Of a stretch of 64,000 bases of DNA, positions 37,899 to 46,444 are shown piece after piece (positions within the stretch are counted from its first letter, which is position 1; the number at the start of each line of letters is the position of its first letter). The stretch is from Desulfobulbus sp. GTDB taxonomy: Bacteria > Desulfobacterota > Desulfobulbia > Desulfobulbales > Desulfobulbaceae. The translations under genes and the position numbers were made by a program. The stretch spans positions 62,001-126,000 of the forward strand of contig WQZH01000001.1 in assembly GCA_009780825.1 (NCBI GenBank). Direction: 5' to 3'. The notes under the pieces are model-generated. The model was not told the origin of the DNA. It ran no database searches and saw nothing but the letters and a program-made list of their open reading frames with translations.

Positions 37899-37925
37899 GG
37901 TATGCCCTCCGGATGTACGTGTTGC

Positions 37926-38237
37926 TTATGCCGAAATCGTCTCGATGTTCAGGGCGGTGTACATTTGCCGGTGGCCTTTTTTGACCTGATAGCCCTTACG
38001 CCGCTTTTTCTTGAAAACGATAACCTTCTTATGCCGGCCCTGCTCCACAATCTTGGCCACCACCTTGGCGCCATCGACCACGGGCTGGCCGATCTTGACA
38101 GCCTCGCCGTCAGCCAGCAGCAGAACATCCGACAACTCAACCATATCGCCCACTTCGCCCTCCAGCTTCTCCACACGAAGTGTATCACCGGCCTCTACCT
38201 GATACTGCTTGCCGCCGGTGCGGATTATTGCATACAT
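37926..38237 (-). CDS. rplU: 50S ribosomal protein L21
   Basis: 103 residues from the ATG at 38237 (MYAIIRTGGKQYQVEAGDTLRVEKLEGEVGD), preceded by gaggag; the tracked ORF adds eight upstream residues. The C-terminal signature VIVFKKKRRKGYQVKKGHRQMYTALNIETI is diagnostic. First gene of the rplU-rpmA operon. Confidence 0.98.
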   Translation of the reverse strand: MYAIIRTGGKQYQVEAGDTLRVEKLEGEVGDMVELSDVLLLADGEAVKIGQPVVDGAKVVAKIVEQGRHKKVIVFKKKRRKGYQVKKGHRQMYTALNIETISA

Positions 38238-38304
38238 GCGACTCCTCCTCTCTCTCCTCAACTAGAACGCCGTGCAGTGGAAATAATTAGTCGTAGAACT
38301 TTGT

Positions 38305-38334
38305 ATTTAACTCGAAGATGCCCAAGATTGTCAA
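38305..38334 (-). promoter_or_regulatory. Sigma70-like promoter of rplU
   Basis: On the minus strand TTGACA (38329-38334) is followed after 18 bases by TTAAAT (38305-38310), about 70 bases upstream of rplU. The -35 box is a perfect consensus, and the -10 box matches at four of six positions. Confidence 0.6.
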
Positions 38335-38604
38335 GAGTTATATTTGCCGGCAGACCTTTTCCCCAATCCCGCCGGAATTCCTCCCGCTTGCATCCCGAAT
38401 TGAAAGGAGCGTCCACCGGTTGAGAACGTGCCACAACGCAGGGGATTTTTCCTGCCAGGCATGGTTTTTCTTGTCGCAACATGGAAAAAATTATACTGTG
38501 CGACCGATGAGACGGTCATCTCCGTCCATTCTTCTTCAGAAGGCCGACGGAAGCGTACATCGACCGGTATCTTTATTATCTTTTATCTCGTAAGGAGAAG
38601 CTCC
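38335..38604. other. Divergent region upstream of rubredoxin, no gene seen
   Basis: Holds no recognisable gene. A good -10 box TATACT lies at 38492-38497 on the plus strand with TTGTCG 15 bases upstream, a possible though short-spaced promoter for the rubredoxin gene. Confidence 0.3.
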
Positions 38605-38763
38605 ATGCAGAAGATGGAATGTCCCTGTGGGTATATTTACGATCCGGTTGAAGGCGATTATGAACACGGCGTGGCTCCGGGCACACCTTTTGCCGGCCTG
38701 CCGGATGATTGGGTCTGCCCAACGTGCGGCGCGGAAAAAGAATATTTTTACGCCGTCGATTGA
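38605..38763 (+). CDS. Rubredoxin with an unusual CxC first iron-binding motif
   Basis: 52 residues from an ATG with a good taaggagaag site; the tracked ORF runs too far upstream. [27 protein letters not shown] and the acidic composition identify a rubredoxin, a one-iron electron carrier of anaerobes. The C-terminal pair is a normal CPTCG, but the N-terminal pair reads MECPCGY, that is C-x-C where canonical rubredoxins have C-x-x-C. One residue is missing from the first knuckle, so the FeS4 geometry or redox potential may be altered. All four cysteines are present. It is the first gene before the SYLF protein. Confidence 0.93.
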   Translation: MQKMECPCGYIYDPVEGDYEHGVAPGTPFAGLPDDWVCPTCGAEKEYFYAVD

Positions 38764-38873
38764 ATGTTTGCGTCGCTCACTGACCATTTTCTTGTGCAAA
38801 AAAGATCGATGCAATAGCATCACCCGCTCCGGGAGAAAGAAACGCTTCCCTGTTGACCCAGAAGGTTGCCGTC

Positions 38874-39578
38874 ATGTGTATTCCCCATCGCTCTTTTCTG
38901 CTTGCAGTAGCCCTCATTCTTGCCACGGTTTTTTTCCATGTCCCGGCCAGGGCCGACGATTACAGCGGCCCCGCCGAACTGGTGGACCGGGCGACCTCGG
39001 TGTACAAAAGGTTCTTGGCCGACCCCAACATGCAATGGTTCCGGAACAACGTCGGTAGCGCTCGCGGCATTCTCATTGTGCCGCAGATGCTGCGCGGCGG
39101 TTTTATCATCGGCGGTTCCGGAGGCCAGGGCCTGCTCGTCGCCCAAGATCCCGCCACCAACAAATGGAGCGCGCCGGCTTTCTACCGCATGGGCTCAGTT
39201 TCCCTGGGTTTTCAAATCGGAGCCGATGTCTCGGAGATCATTTTGCTGATCATGACCGACCGAGGACTCAACGCCATGCTGTCCACCGATTTCAAACTCG
39301 GCGCCGACGTGGCCATCGCCGCCGGACCGATCGGCGGCTCGGCCAAGGCTCAGACCGCCGACATCCTCGCCTTTGGTCGTTCGCAGGGCGCCTACGGCGG
39401 GATCAGTCTCGAAGGTGCCGCCATCTCCCCACTAGACGACTGGAACGCGCGCTATTACGGTCAATCGGTGCGGATCTTCGACATTCTCATCGACCTGAAA
39501 TGGAACAACCCGCAGGCCGATGCCCTGCGCCGGCTTCTGCCCAAACCGGGCCCCAACGTGCAACCGATCGGCAGGTGA
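38874..39578 (+). CDS. SYLF (Ysc84-like) domain lipid-binding protein, secreted
   Basis: The start at ATG 38874 (MCIPHRSFLLAVALILATVFFHVPARA) gives a clean signal peptide and has agaagg eight bases upstream. The mature protein is a single SYLF domain: AELVDRATSVYKRFL, ARGILIVPQMLRGGFIIGGSGGQGLLVAQD, GFQIGADVSEIILLIMTDRGLNAML, DFKLGADVAIAAGPIG and GGISLEGAAISP. Eukaryotic members bind phosphoinositides; bacterial ones are periplasmic with unknown ligands. It sits directly upstream of the Mla-type lipid transporter genes, which makes a lipid-related role in the envelope plausible. Confidence 0.88.
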   Translation: MCIPHRSFLLAVALILATVFFHVPARADDYSGPAELVDRATSVYKRFLADPNMQWFRNNVGSARGILIVPQMLRGGFIIGGSGGQGLLVAQDPATNKWSAPAFYRMGSVSLGFQIGADVSEIILLIMTDRGLNAMLSTDFKLGADVAIAAGPIGGSAKAQTADILAFGRSQGAYGGISLEGAAISPLDDWNARYYGQSVRIFDILIDLKWNNPQADALRRLLPKPGPNVQPIGR

Positions 39579-39591
39579 GCGGGCCATCCCC

Positions 39592-40740
39592 ATGCACATG
39601 GAGCCTCGCCGCAACCCCAATTCCATGGATCGCCCGCCGGCTTTTACCCTCCAGCGGCCTCTGCCCGGAGAGCTCACCATCGTATTGAGCGGGGCCTGGA
39701 CTCTGCACGCCCATCCCCCGCCGCCGGCCGACCTGCTCGCCGCCCTCGACAAGACCGTCCGTTGTCTGCGTTTTACCTGCGACGCCCTCGAAACCTGGGA
39801 TACCCGGTTGCTCGTTTTCCTGAAAACAATCTTGGAAACCGCCGAACAACGGCACATCGACGTGGACCGCACCGGTCTGCCCCCAGGCGTGCTGCGCCTG
39901 TTGACGCTTTCGGAAGCGGTTCCCGAACAGGTCACCTACAGCCAGCCGGACCGGGAGTTCCTGGTGACCCGCATCGGTCGTCAGGTCCTGACCCTGGTCG
40001 GGCAGGCGTGCGAACTAGCCACCTTCACCGGCGAAATCCTGCTGGCCCTGCTGCACCTGCTGACCGGGAAAAAACCGTTCAAGCCCCGAGACTTCCTGTA
40101 CTTCATCCAAAATTGCGGCGTCGGCTCCCTGCCGATCGTCTCCCTGATCGCCGTCCTGGTGGGAGTCATCCTCTCGTTCGTCGGCGCGGTGCAATTGCAG
40201 ATGTTCGGCGCCCAGATCTATGTGGCCAACTTGGTCGGCCTGGGCATGGTGTTGGAAATGGGCGCCCTGATGAGCGGCGTGATCATTGCCGGTCGCATCG
40301 GCGCCTCCTATGCGGCGCAACTGGGGACCATGCAGGTGAACGAAGAGATCGACGCCCTGCGGACCATGGGCATCTCACCGGTGGGCTTCCTCGTATTGCC
40401 CCGGATATTGGCCCTGATGCTCATGCTGCCCCTGCTCTGCGTCTATGCCGACATCATGGGCATTCTGGGCGGCTCGCTGATCGGCGTGACCATGCTCGAC
40501 CTCTCCCTGGTGGAATATCTGGAACAAACCCGGAAAACAATTCAGCTCAGTCAATTCGGTCAGGGCATCATGAAGGCGTCGATCTTCGGCATCCTCATCG
40601 GCTTTGCCGGCTGTTTGCGCGGCATGCAGTGCGGCCGTAGCGCCCTGGCAGTAGGCGAAGCCACCACCTCGGCGGTGGTCACCTCGATCGTGCTGATCGT
40701 GGTTTCGGATTCATTCATCACCTATCTCCTCTACCGGTGA
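39592..40740 (+). CDS. mlaE: Mla-type lipid ABC transporter permease with N-terminal STAS-like domain
   Basis: Inner-membrane permease of an MCE lipid transporter. The start is chosen at ATG 39592 (MHMEPRRNPNSM); 39625 is possible. Residues 15-120 are a STAS-like domain (GELTIVLSGAWTLHAHP ... LRFTCDALETWDTRLLVFLK). The MlaE domain follows: LYFIQNCGVGSLPIVSLIAVLVGVILSFVGAVQLQMFGAQIYVANLVGLGMVLEMGALMSGVIIAGRIGASYAAQLGTM and the TMQVNEEIDALRTMGISPV coupling segment. Fusion of STAS to the permease replaces the separate MlaB of E. coli. Seven bases separate it from the ATPase gene. Confidence 0.92.
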   Translation: MHMEPRRNPNSMDRPPAFTLQRPLPGELTIVLSGAWTLHAHPPPPADLLAALDKTVRCLRFTCDALETWDTRLLVFLKTILETAEQRHIDVDRTGLPPGVLRLLTLSEAVPEQVTYSQPDREFLVTRIGRQVLTLVGQACELATFTGEILLALLHLLTGKKPFKPRDFLYFIQNCGVGSLPIVSLIAVLVGVILSFVGAVQLQMFGAQIYVANLVGLGMVLEMGALMSGVIIAGRIGASYAAQLGTMQVNEEIDALRTMGISPVGFLVLPRILALMLMLPLLCVYADIMGILGGSLIGVTMLDLSLVEYLEQTRKTIQLSQFGQGIMKASIFGILIGFAGCLRGMQCGRSALAVGEATTSAVVTSIVLIVVSDSFITYLLYR

Positions 40741-40747
40741 TGCCGCC

Positions 40748-41524
40748 ATGACGCATCCTGTTCCCGCCATCACCGTCAAAGGGCTGACCATGGCCTACGG
40801 CAGTTACGTGCTCCAGCGGGATCTCGATTTCGCCATCAACCGGGGCGATATTTTCGTTATCATGGGCGGGTCGGGCTGCGGCAAGTCCACTCTGCTGCGG
40901 CACATGGTCGGCCTCAAGCAGCCGGCCTCCGGATCGATCAGCTACGGCGATGCAGATTTCTGGACCCTGGCCGAGGACGACCGGGCGACGATCATTCGCC
41001 GGGCCGGCGTCCTGTACCAATCCGGCGCACTGTGGAGTTCGATGACCCTGGCCGAGAACGTGGCTCTGCCCCTGCAGCACTACACCGACCTGAGGCCGGA
41101 GGTGATCGCCGAGCTGGTCTCCTTCAAACTGTCGCTGGTCGGGCTTGCCGGCTTCGAGGCCTTTTATCCGGCCGAGCTGTCGGGCGGCATGCGCAAGCGG
41201 GCGGCGCTGGCCCGGGCCATTGCCCTTGATCCAGATTTTCTCTTTTTTGACGAACCCTCCGCCGGACTCGACCCGATCAGCGCCCGCAACCTCGACCAAC
41301 TGATCCTGGAATTACGGGAAAGTCTGGGGGCCACCGTGATCATCGTCACCCACGAACTGGCCTCGATCTATGCCATCGCCACCAACTCAGTCTTCCTTGA
41401 CAGCGAGACCCGGACCATGCTGGCCACCGGCGATCCCAAAATCCTGTTGAGGGAATGCGCCGATCCCACGGTGCTCAACTTTCTCACCCGGGGGACCGGG
41501 CAACGGGAGGTTCGAACGGTTTGA
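40748..41524 (+). CDS. mlaF: Mla-type lipid ABC transporter ATPase
   Basis: ATP-binding subunit for the permease encoded before it. 258 residues with Walker A MGGSGCGKSTLLR near 39-50, LYQSGALWSSMTLAENVALPL (the MlaF Q-loop region), signature ELSGGMRKRAALARAI and Walker B FLFFDEPSAGLDP, then the switch VTHEL. Its end overlaps the MCE gene by four bases. Direction of lipid movement (to or from the outer membrane) cannot be told from sequence. Confidence 0.95.
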   Translation: MTHPVPAITVKGLTMAYGSYVLQRDLDFAINRGDIFVIMGGSGCGKSTLLRHMVGLKQPASGSISYGDADFWTLAEDDRATIIRRAGVLYQSGALWSSMTLAENVALPLQHYTDLRPEVIAELVSFKLSLVGLAGFEAFYPAELSGGMRKRAALARAIALDPDFLFFDEPSAGLDPISARNLDQLILELRESLGATVIIVTHELASIYAIATNSVFLDSETRTMLATGDPKILLRECADPTVLNFLTRGTGQREVRTV

Positions 41525-42531
41525 GCAAAAAAGCCAATCCCACTCTGGTCGGCGCCTTCGTGCTGGTTGCCCTGGTCTTGACCCTGGCTGCGGTCATCAT
41601 CCTGGGCAAGATCAAATTCAAGGACGACCGGCTCCGCTGCGTCGCGTACTTCACAGGCTCACTCTACGGCCTCGACGTCGGCGCGCCGGTGACCTTCCGC
41701 GGGGTGACCATCGGTCGGGTCACCGCCGTCCAGATCAGCTTCAACGAGGAGCACAACAACTACATTATTCCGGTGTATCTGGACATCCAGCAACAACCCG
41801 ATTTTTCCGGTGGGCAGAAGGCTGACCAGGATCCGGAAGAACTCCGCGCCCTGCTCCGGCAGATGATCAGCCAGGGTATGCGCGCCCAACTGAAGATCAC
41901 CAGCCTCCTGACCAGCAAGCTCTACATCGATCTCGCCTTTTTCCCTGAGACGCAACCGCCTCCGTATGCCAAGGACGGCTCCCTGCTTGAAATCCCCACT
42001 CAGCCCTCCGGTCTGGAGCAGATCGCCCAGAAACTGGAAAGCCTGCCGCTCACCGACATTCTCAACAAAACCGCCTCGGCCCTCGACGGTATCAACACCA
42101 TCATCAATTCCAAGGAAACCCATAACATACTGGGGGCGCTGAGTTCCACTTTAGACAGGATCAACGGTCTGCTTACCCGTGCCGATGCGGAATTTCCTCT
42201 CCTGGCCGCTGACCTGAAAAGAGCCCTCGCCAATTTCACCACTCTCTCGGCCGCCGCCACCACCTTTCTCCGCACTGCGGACAAAGAAGTTCCGGAGACG
42301 AGCGCCGAATTGAAACGCCTGCTATCCGGGTTGAATGCCACGGCCGGGGCGCTGACCAAAGCCCTCAACAACATCGAGCAGCTGACCGCAAAGGATTCCA
42401 TGCTCGCCTATCAGGTGACCGCCTCCTTGCGGGAGATCGAACGCGCTGCCGCCTCGGCCCGACAGCTGTCCGACTACCTCCAGCAGCGTCCCAATGCCCT
42501 GATCTTCGGTCCGCAAGAGGACAAACCATGA
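41521..42531 (+). CDS. mlaD: MCE/MlaD-family lipid transporter substrate-binding protein
   Basis: The start is the TTG at 41521 (LSKKANPTLVGAFVLVALVLTLAAVIILG), overlapping the mlaF stop (TTGA) and putting one N-terminal transmembrane helix at the right place. The MCE domain follows at about 40-120 (VAYFTGSLYGLDVGAPVTFRGVTIGRVTAVQI). A long helical tail (about 190-325) contains amphipathic repeats such as ILGALSSTLDRINGLL and AELKRLLSGLNATAGALTKALNNIEQL. This is longer than E. coli MlaD and nearer to Mce/PqiB-type helical extensions that form a channel through the periplasm. 336 residues. Confidence 0.92.
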   Translation: MSKKANPTLVGAFVLVALVLTLAAVIILGKIKFKDDRLRCVAYFTGSLYGLDVGAPVTFRGVTIGRVTAVQISFNEEHNNYIIPVYLDIQQQPDFSGGQKADQDPEELRALLRQMISQGMRAQLKITSLLTSKLYIDLAFFPETQPPPYAKDGSLLEIPTQPSGLEQIAQKLESLPLTDILNKTASALDGINTIINSKETHNILGALSSTLDRINGLLTRADAEFPLLAADLKRALANFTTLSAAATTFLRTADKEVPETSAELKRLLSGLNATAGALTKALNNIEQLTAKDSMLAYQVTASLREIERAAASARQLSDYLQQRPNALIFGPQEDKP

Positions 42532-43148
42532 ACAGCCACGACCTTTGCCCGCGCTCCCTGTGCCTGGCCGCGCTCTGCGCCTTGCTGCTCAGCGCCTGCC
42601 TGACTCCGGCCACCACCCTCCATACCCTGCAACCCGTCCGCCAACAGCCGTTGAGGCAGGATTTCGCCAATTTTTCCGCATTGATCCTGCTGATGCCGGT
42701 GCAGCTTGCGCCCCACCTGCAGGCACGCGGCCTGATCGACAGGCTGCCCGACGGCGCAGCCCATACTTCGACCACCCACCTCTGGGCCGGTCCGCTGGAC
42801 GAGCAGATCGGCCAGCAGATGGTCAACGACCTCAGAGACCTGCTGGCCACCGACCATATCGGGCTCTACCCAGGCCCACGCTTCGGGGATATCCGTTATC
42901 AACTGGAGGTTGAGATGAGTGAGTTCAGCGGCGACGGTCATGCCTTCACCATCGTTGCCGTCTACACCATCAGCGACAGCGCCGCCAAGACCATCCTCAC
43001 CAGAAAGGCCTTCCGCCAGACCCGAACTATCGCCACGCCTGACTATTCCGGTTATGTTGCCAGCGCCTCCCAGGCCATTGCCGATCTGAGCAAGGAAACG
43101 GCCTCAGCCCTTTTGGCCGCGCATCGTTCCCAACCAACAGCCAAGTAA
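42528..43148 (+). CDS. ABC-transport auxiliary lipoprotein (PqiC-like)
   Basis: 206 residues. Signal peptide SLCLAALCALLLSAC with lipobox LLSAC, then an ABC_trans_aux domain: FSALILLMPVQLAPHL, GLIDRLPDGAAHTSTTHLWAGPLDEQIGQQMVNDLRDLL and RYQLEVEMSEFSGDGHAFTIVAVYTI. In PqiABC the homologous PqiC is an outer-membrane lipoprotein that docks the MCE tube. It overlaps mlaD by ATGA, so the complete transporter is one operon: permease, ATPase, MCE protein, lipoprotein. Confidence 0.9.
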   Translation: MNSHDLCPRSLCLAALCALLLSACLTPATTLHTLQPVRQQPLRQDFANFSALILLMPVQLAPHLQARGLIDRLPDGAAHTSTTHLWAGPLDEQIGQQMVNDLRDLLATDHIGLYPGPRFGDIRYQLEVEMSEFSGDGHAFTIVAVYTISDSAAKTILTRKAFRQTRTIATPDYSGYVASASQAIADLSKETASALLAAHRSQPTAK

Positions 43149-43376
43149 GCCAGTGTTTCTCCGACGTATTGCTCCGATCCCGCTGTTTCTGCTGCAAGCG
43201 AGCGGCCCGGCGCCGGCTCGGCCATCGCATCGGTGATCGACACCCAGATGCAACCGGGTATGGCCTGCATTGCCATTGGTCGGACGCTCAAAAAGATCCC
43301 GGCCTGTTGACGCACGATGTCCTACCAAGAAACAACCGAAAAAAGAGACCATCACATTGCCCTGACAAGGATCGAT
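43149..43376. other. Intergenic region, no gene seen
   Basis: 228 bases between the lipoprotein and the solute-binding protein. One frame (about 43194-43308) reads as a plausible coding tail (SAIASVIDTQMQPGMACIAIGRTLKKIP), possibly a remnant, but I recognise no family. No terminator. Confidence 0.25.
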
Positions 43377-44189
43377 ATGGCCCGTTTCTACCGACTCCTG
43401 CTGCCGCTGGCAGCCATTCTCATCCTGACTGGCTGCGCCTTCATCAACTCGAACAACCTGCCCGATGCGCCCATGCCGGCTAATGTCCTCAGGGTGGGCA
43501 CTGTCAACGATGCACCGCCGCTCGCCTACGCCAAAAACGACGCGATTACCGGATTGGAGTCCCTCTTCGCCGCCGGCCTGGCCGATTCCATGAACCGCCG
43601 CCTGGAGTTAGTGCCTCTGCCCAAGGAAGAGCTGTTCCTGGCTCTGCGGGAGCAAAAAATCGATATCATCATGGCCGGAATGACCACCACCGAGGCGCAA
43701 CGCTCCAGGCTCGCCACCACCAGCCCCTATCTCTCCTCTGGCCTGAACACCCTGGTACGGCTCGGCGGTTACGACCGGCTGGGCAACGGCGTTCGGTACC
43801 TGACCGCGCCCTCAATCCGGCTGGGCGTAGTCGCTGGCAGCGCCGCCGACGTATGGCTCAAGGGGCTCCGCCCCCAGGGCGCAGTCAGCCGTTTTCCCAC
43901 GGCTCCGGAAGGGGTGCAAGCCCTGATAAAGGAAAGCATCGATGTCTTCATCGCCAACCAGACCACCAATTACTATTACGCCTCCCTCTATATCGACCAA
44001 GGACTCACCCCCGGTAACATCCTGCTCACCAGGGATGAGCTGGCCTGGGTAGTACGGCCCGGCAGCGACGACCTGCGCGAGGCGGCCAACAAATACTTGG
44101 CCGCCATCAAGCAAAGTGGTGCCCTGCAGCAGATGCTGGACCAGACCATCCCTTTCTACCGCGGCACGGCCTACAGTCCGGCGCAATAG
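43377..44189 (+). CDS. Solute-binding protein family 3 lipoprotein
   Basis: The start at ATG 43377 (MARFYRLLLPLAAILILTGC) gives a lipoprotein signal with lipobox ILTGC and an aagga ribosome binding site; the upstream part of the ORF is leader. The mature protein is a periplasmic amino-acid-binding fold: LRVGTVNDAPPLAYAKNDAITGLESLFAAGLADSMNRRLELVPLPKEELFLALREQKIDIIMAGMTTTEAQRS, then GVVAGSAADVWLK and VRPGSDDLREAANKYLAAIK. No transporter genes adjoin it, so it may act as a free binding protein or periplasmic sensor rather than as an importer subunit. Confidence 0.87.
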   Translation: MARFYRLLLPLAAILILTGCAFINSNNLPDAPMPANVLRVGTVNDAPPLAYAKNDAITGLESLFAAGLADSMNRRLELVPLPKEELFLALREQKIDIIMAGMTTTEAQRSRLATTSPYLSSGLNTLVRLGGYDRLGNGVRYLTAPSIRLGVVAGSAADVWLKGLRPQGAVSRFPTAPEGVQALIKESIDVFIANQTTNYYYASLYIDQGLTPGNILLTRDELAWVVRPGSDDLREAANKYLAAIKQSGALQQMLDQTIPFYRGTAYSPAQ

Positions 44190-44245
44190 CGGTTCGCTCT
44201 GTCTGTTCCTGCGTGCGGCCCGGTGGTCAAAGTGCTGTGTGCTGA

Positions 44246-46315
44246 TCAATAATGATAGGCCAAACCAACGTAGAAGTTACGGCCGGGCATGGGGTAGTCC
44301 ATGACGTAGGCGTAGTCCTGATTGAACAGGTTGTTGATTGCGGCGCGCAGGCTCATGGTGCCTTTGTCTTTAAAATCAACCAGCTTTTGTTCAAGACTTA
44401 GGTTCACCACGGTGAATCCGCCGTAATAAATGTACTTTGTCTCGTAGGTCGGGTTGGTCGTCACATTCCAATCGTTCTGATAAGATTTGCCGAAGTAGGT
44501 GAGGTTCAGGTTGGCCGACAGGCCCAGGTCCGGATGATTGAAATCCAGACCGTATGAGGCCGTCATTTTCGGCACATAGGGCAGGGTGCCCGGATCCTGA
44601 GGCACGTAGTTGGTCTGGTCGCCGTTATCGCGCTGCGTCATGAGCGTGATATTGACATAGGGGCGCAGTTTGAATCGCTGCTTCATGGCCTTGCCCAAGT
44701 CCGCTCCAAAAGACAGCTCAAAGCCGGCGTAGACTGAGTCACCCGCCAAGTTGCCATAGATGTAGTTGGGTTGGGGGTAGGGCAAACCAGACGGCAGACC
44801 CGCGATTTTGTCTTTGTAGTTGGTATGGAAATAGGTCAGGCCGGCATTGATGCACTTCCATGACACGTCGGCGCCCACTTCGGCCCCCTGGCTCGTTTCA
44901 GGCTTTAGGCCAGGGCTGGGCGCATAGTAATACGAATCGCCGACCATCTGGGCGGGAGTGGGCATGTGAAAGCCTTCGGCATAATTGGCCCTGAGCTTGA
45001 GAAAATTGACCGGCAGCCAGGCCAGGCCTATCGAAGGTGAAAAATTGCTGTCGCTGAGGTTTTTTCCGCCCACTTCGTCCGTGTTTTCGTACGAGTCGTA
45101 CCGTCCGCCGGCCGACACAATCACTTTCTCGTCAAACAGCCGGAGCTTGCCCAAAAGATAGCCGGCGTAGTCAACAGACTTGGCCTTGGAAGAATTGTAG
45201 CTGTTATCCGCATCCAGGTCGTACTTGATGGCGTCGAACCCGGCGGTCAGCATCAACAGCTTGTTGTCGAACGTGACCCGGGCCTGCCCCTGCTGAAGAT
45301 CGGTGGTGGTAGCGCTCCGATAGTTGGGTACGGGATAGACGGGAGCGCCATAGGTATACGGGTAGTTCTGATCGTAGTAGGAAAGCGATTTGCTTTCGTA
45401 TTGTCCGAAGGTGTAGTCGGCTGCCCAACTGAACATCTTGTCTCCGGTGTGCCCTTCATAGCTGAGGGTGGTGTTGTAGGCAGTGTTGTCGTAGTTGTCG
45501 AAATTATCCGGCCAGACTGAGGTATCCGGCCAGCCGCCGCCGGGCAGTTCGCCATCGCTCATCTTGAAATAATTGAAATGCGCACCGATCCGATGATTTT
45601 CCGAAAAGGTGTATCCGGCATCCAGGTCGAGTCCCAGGCGGTCGCCGACGCTGGTGTGTTTCCAGGTGGCACCGGTTCCGGTTCTGTAATCATCCACCTT
45701 GGAATTGGTGATGGCCCCGGCAAAGTCAAACCCATTTTTGGCCCCGGACATGCTCAGTTTCTGGTTAAAGCCGCTATAGCTCCCCATCCCCACTTCGGCG
45801 TCGACGGTATAGCCTTCCTCTCCACGCTTGGTGATGATGTTGACCACCCCGCCCATGGACGAGGTTCCATACTGTACGGCCGCCGGACCACGGATGATCT
45901 CAATGCGTTCCACGTTGCCCAAGTCTTTGAGATTCAACAAACTGGTGCCGGTACGGTGCCCATTGAGCAAAATCAGGGTGCTCCCTTCCAGTTCATTGCT
46001 CAATGACGAATTGCCGATACCGCGAATGTAGAGGGCGGTGCTGCCGCTCCCATTGCCGCTGGTGGCGTAGGTCTGAAAGCCGTTTTGGTTCAAGAGTTGC
46101 CCCAGGTCGCTGGCCGTGGATTTTTTGATATCCTCTTCCGTGATCACGGTGATGTTGGACGTGACTTCTTTCTTGGCTTCCTTGGCGCTGCTGGCCGTGA
46201 CCACCATCTCGTCCAGTGAGGTCGAAGTTGTCGTGGTTTCGGCCCGAAGCCCTGGAGCGCCCATGAGGGTCAGGCCGAGAAGAGCCGAGGTACATCGAAG
46301 GTAATTGCCGGTCAT
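44246..46315 (-). CDS. TonB-dependent outer-membrane receptor (probable corrinoid receptor, BtuB-like)
   Basis: 689 residues with a signal peptide (LRCTSALLGLTLMGAPGLRA), a TonB box (SLDEMVVTASS), a plug domain (NITVITEEDIKKSTASDLGQLLNQ ... ALYIRGIGNSSLSNELEGSTLILLNGHRTG ... VERIEIIRGPAAVQYGTSSMGGVVNIITKRG) and a 22-strand-type barrel ending in an aromatic residue (FYVGLAYHY). The start has a very strong site (gaggagg). The subclass is BtuB/CirA-like; a cobalamin substrate is inferred because the upstream operon is under a cobalamin riboswitch. It lies 129 bases after the activase gene, so it is probably the last gene of that unit. Confidence 0.9.
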   Translation of the reverse strand: MTGNYLRCTSALLGLTLMGAPGLRAETTTTSTSLDEMVVTASSAKEAKKEVTSNITVITEEDIKKSTASDLGQLLNQNGFQTYATSGNGSGSTALYIRGIGNSSLSNELEGSTLILLNGHRTGTSLLNLKDLGNVERIEIIRGPAAVQYGTSSMGGVVNIITKRGEEGYTVDAEVGMGSYSGFNQKLSMSGAKNGFDFAGAITNSKVDDYRTGTGATWKHTSVGDRLGLDLDAGYTFSENHRIGAHFNYFKMSDGELPGGGWPDTSVWPDNFDNYDNTAYNTTLSYEGHTGDKMFSWAADYTFGQYESKSLSYYDQNYPYTYGAPVYPVPNYRSATTTDLQQGQARVTFDNKLLMLTAGFDAIKYDLDADNSYNSSKAKSVDYAGYLLGKLRLFDEKVIVSAGGRYDSYENTDEVGGKNLSDSNFSPSIGLAWLPVNFLKLRANYAEGFHMPTPAQMVGDSYYYAPSPGLKPETSQGAEVGADVSWKCINAGLTYFHTNYKDKIAGLPSGLPYPQPNYIYGNLAGDSVYAGFELSFGADLGKAMKQRFKLRPYVNITLMTQRDNGDQTNYVPQDPGTLPYVPKMTASYGLDFNHPDLGLSANLNLTYFGKSYQNDWNVTTNPTYETKYIYYGGFTVVNLSLEQKLVDFKDKGTMSLRAAINNLFNQDYAYVMDYPMPGRNFYVGLAYHY

Positions 46316-46410
46316 AGGTTGTCCTCCTCGTGTGATGAGAGCCGATGGATGTTAGGCCCATCGGCGGGTTACCCTGCCGCCTCCGGTTGGCAAGGCGCTT
46401 GACGGTCACA

Positions 46411-46435
46411 TCCGGCCTTCTTCCCAAAGGCCGGA
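46411..46435 (-). repeat. Intergenic hairpin before the TonB-receptor gene
   Basis: Perfect 9-bp stem tccggcctt/aaggccgga with a 7-base loop in the 129-base gap between the activase and receptor genes. No T tract, so not a terminator; possibly an mRNA processing or stability element that separates expression of the receptor from the upstream genes. Confidence 0.45.
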
Positions 46436-46444
46436 CCGCCAAAA

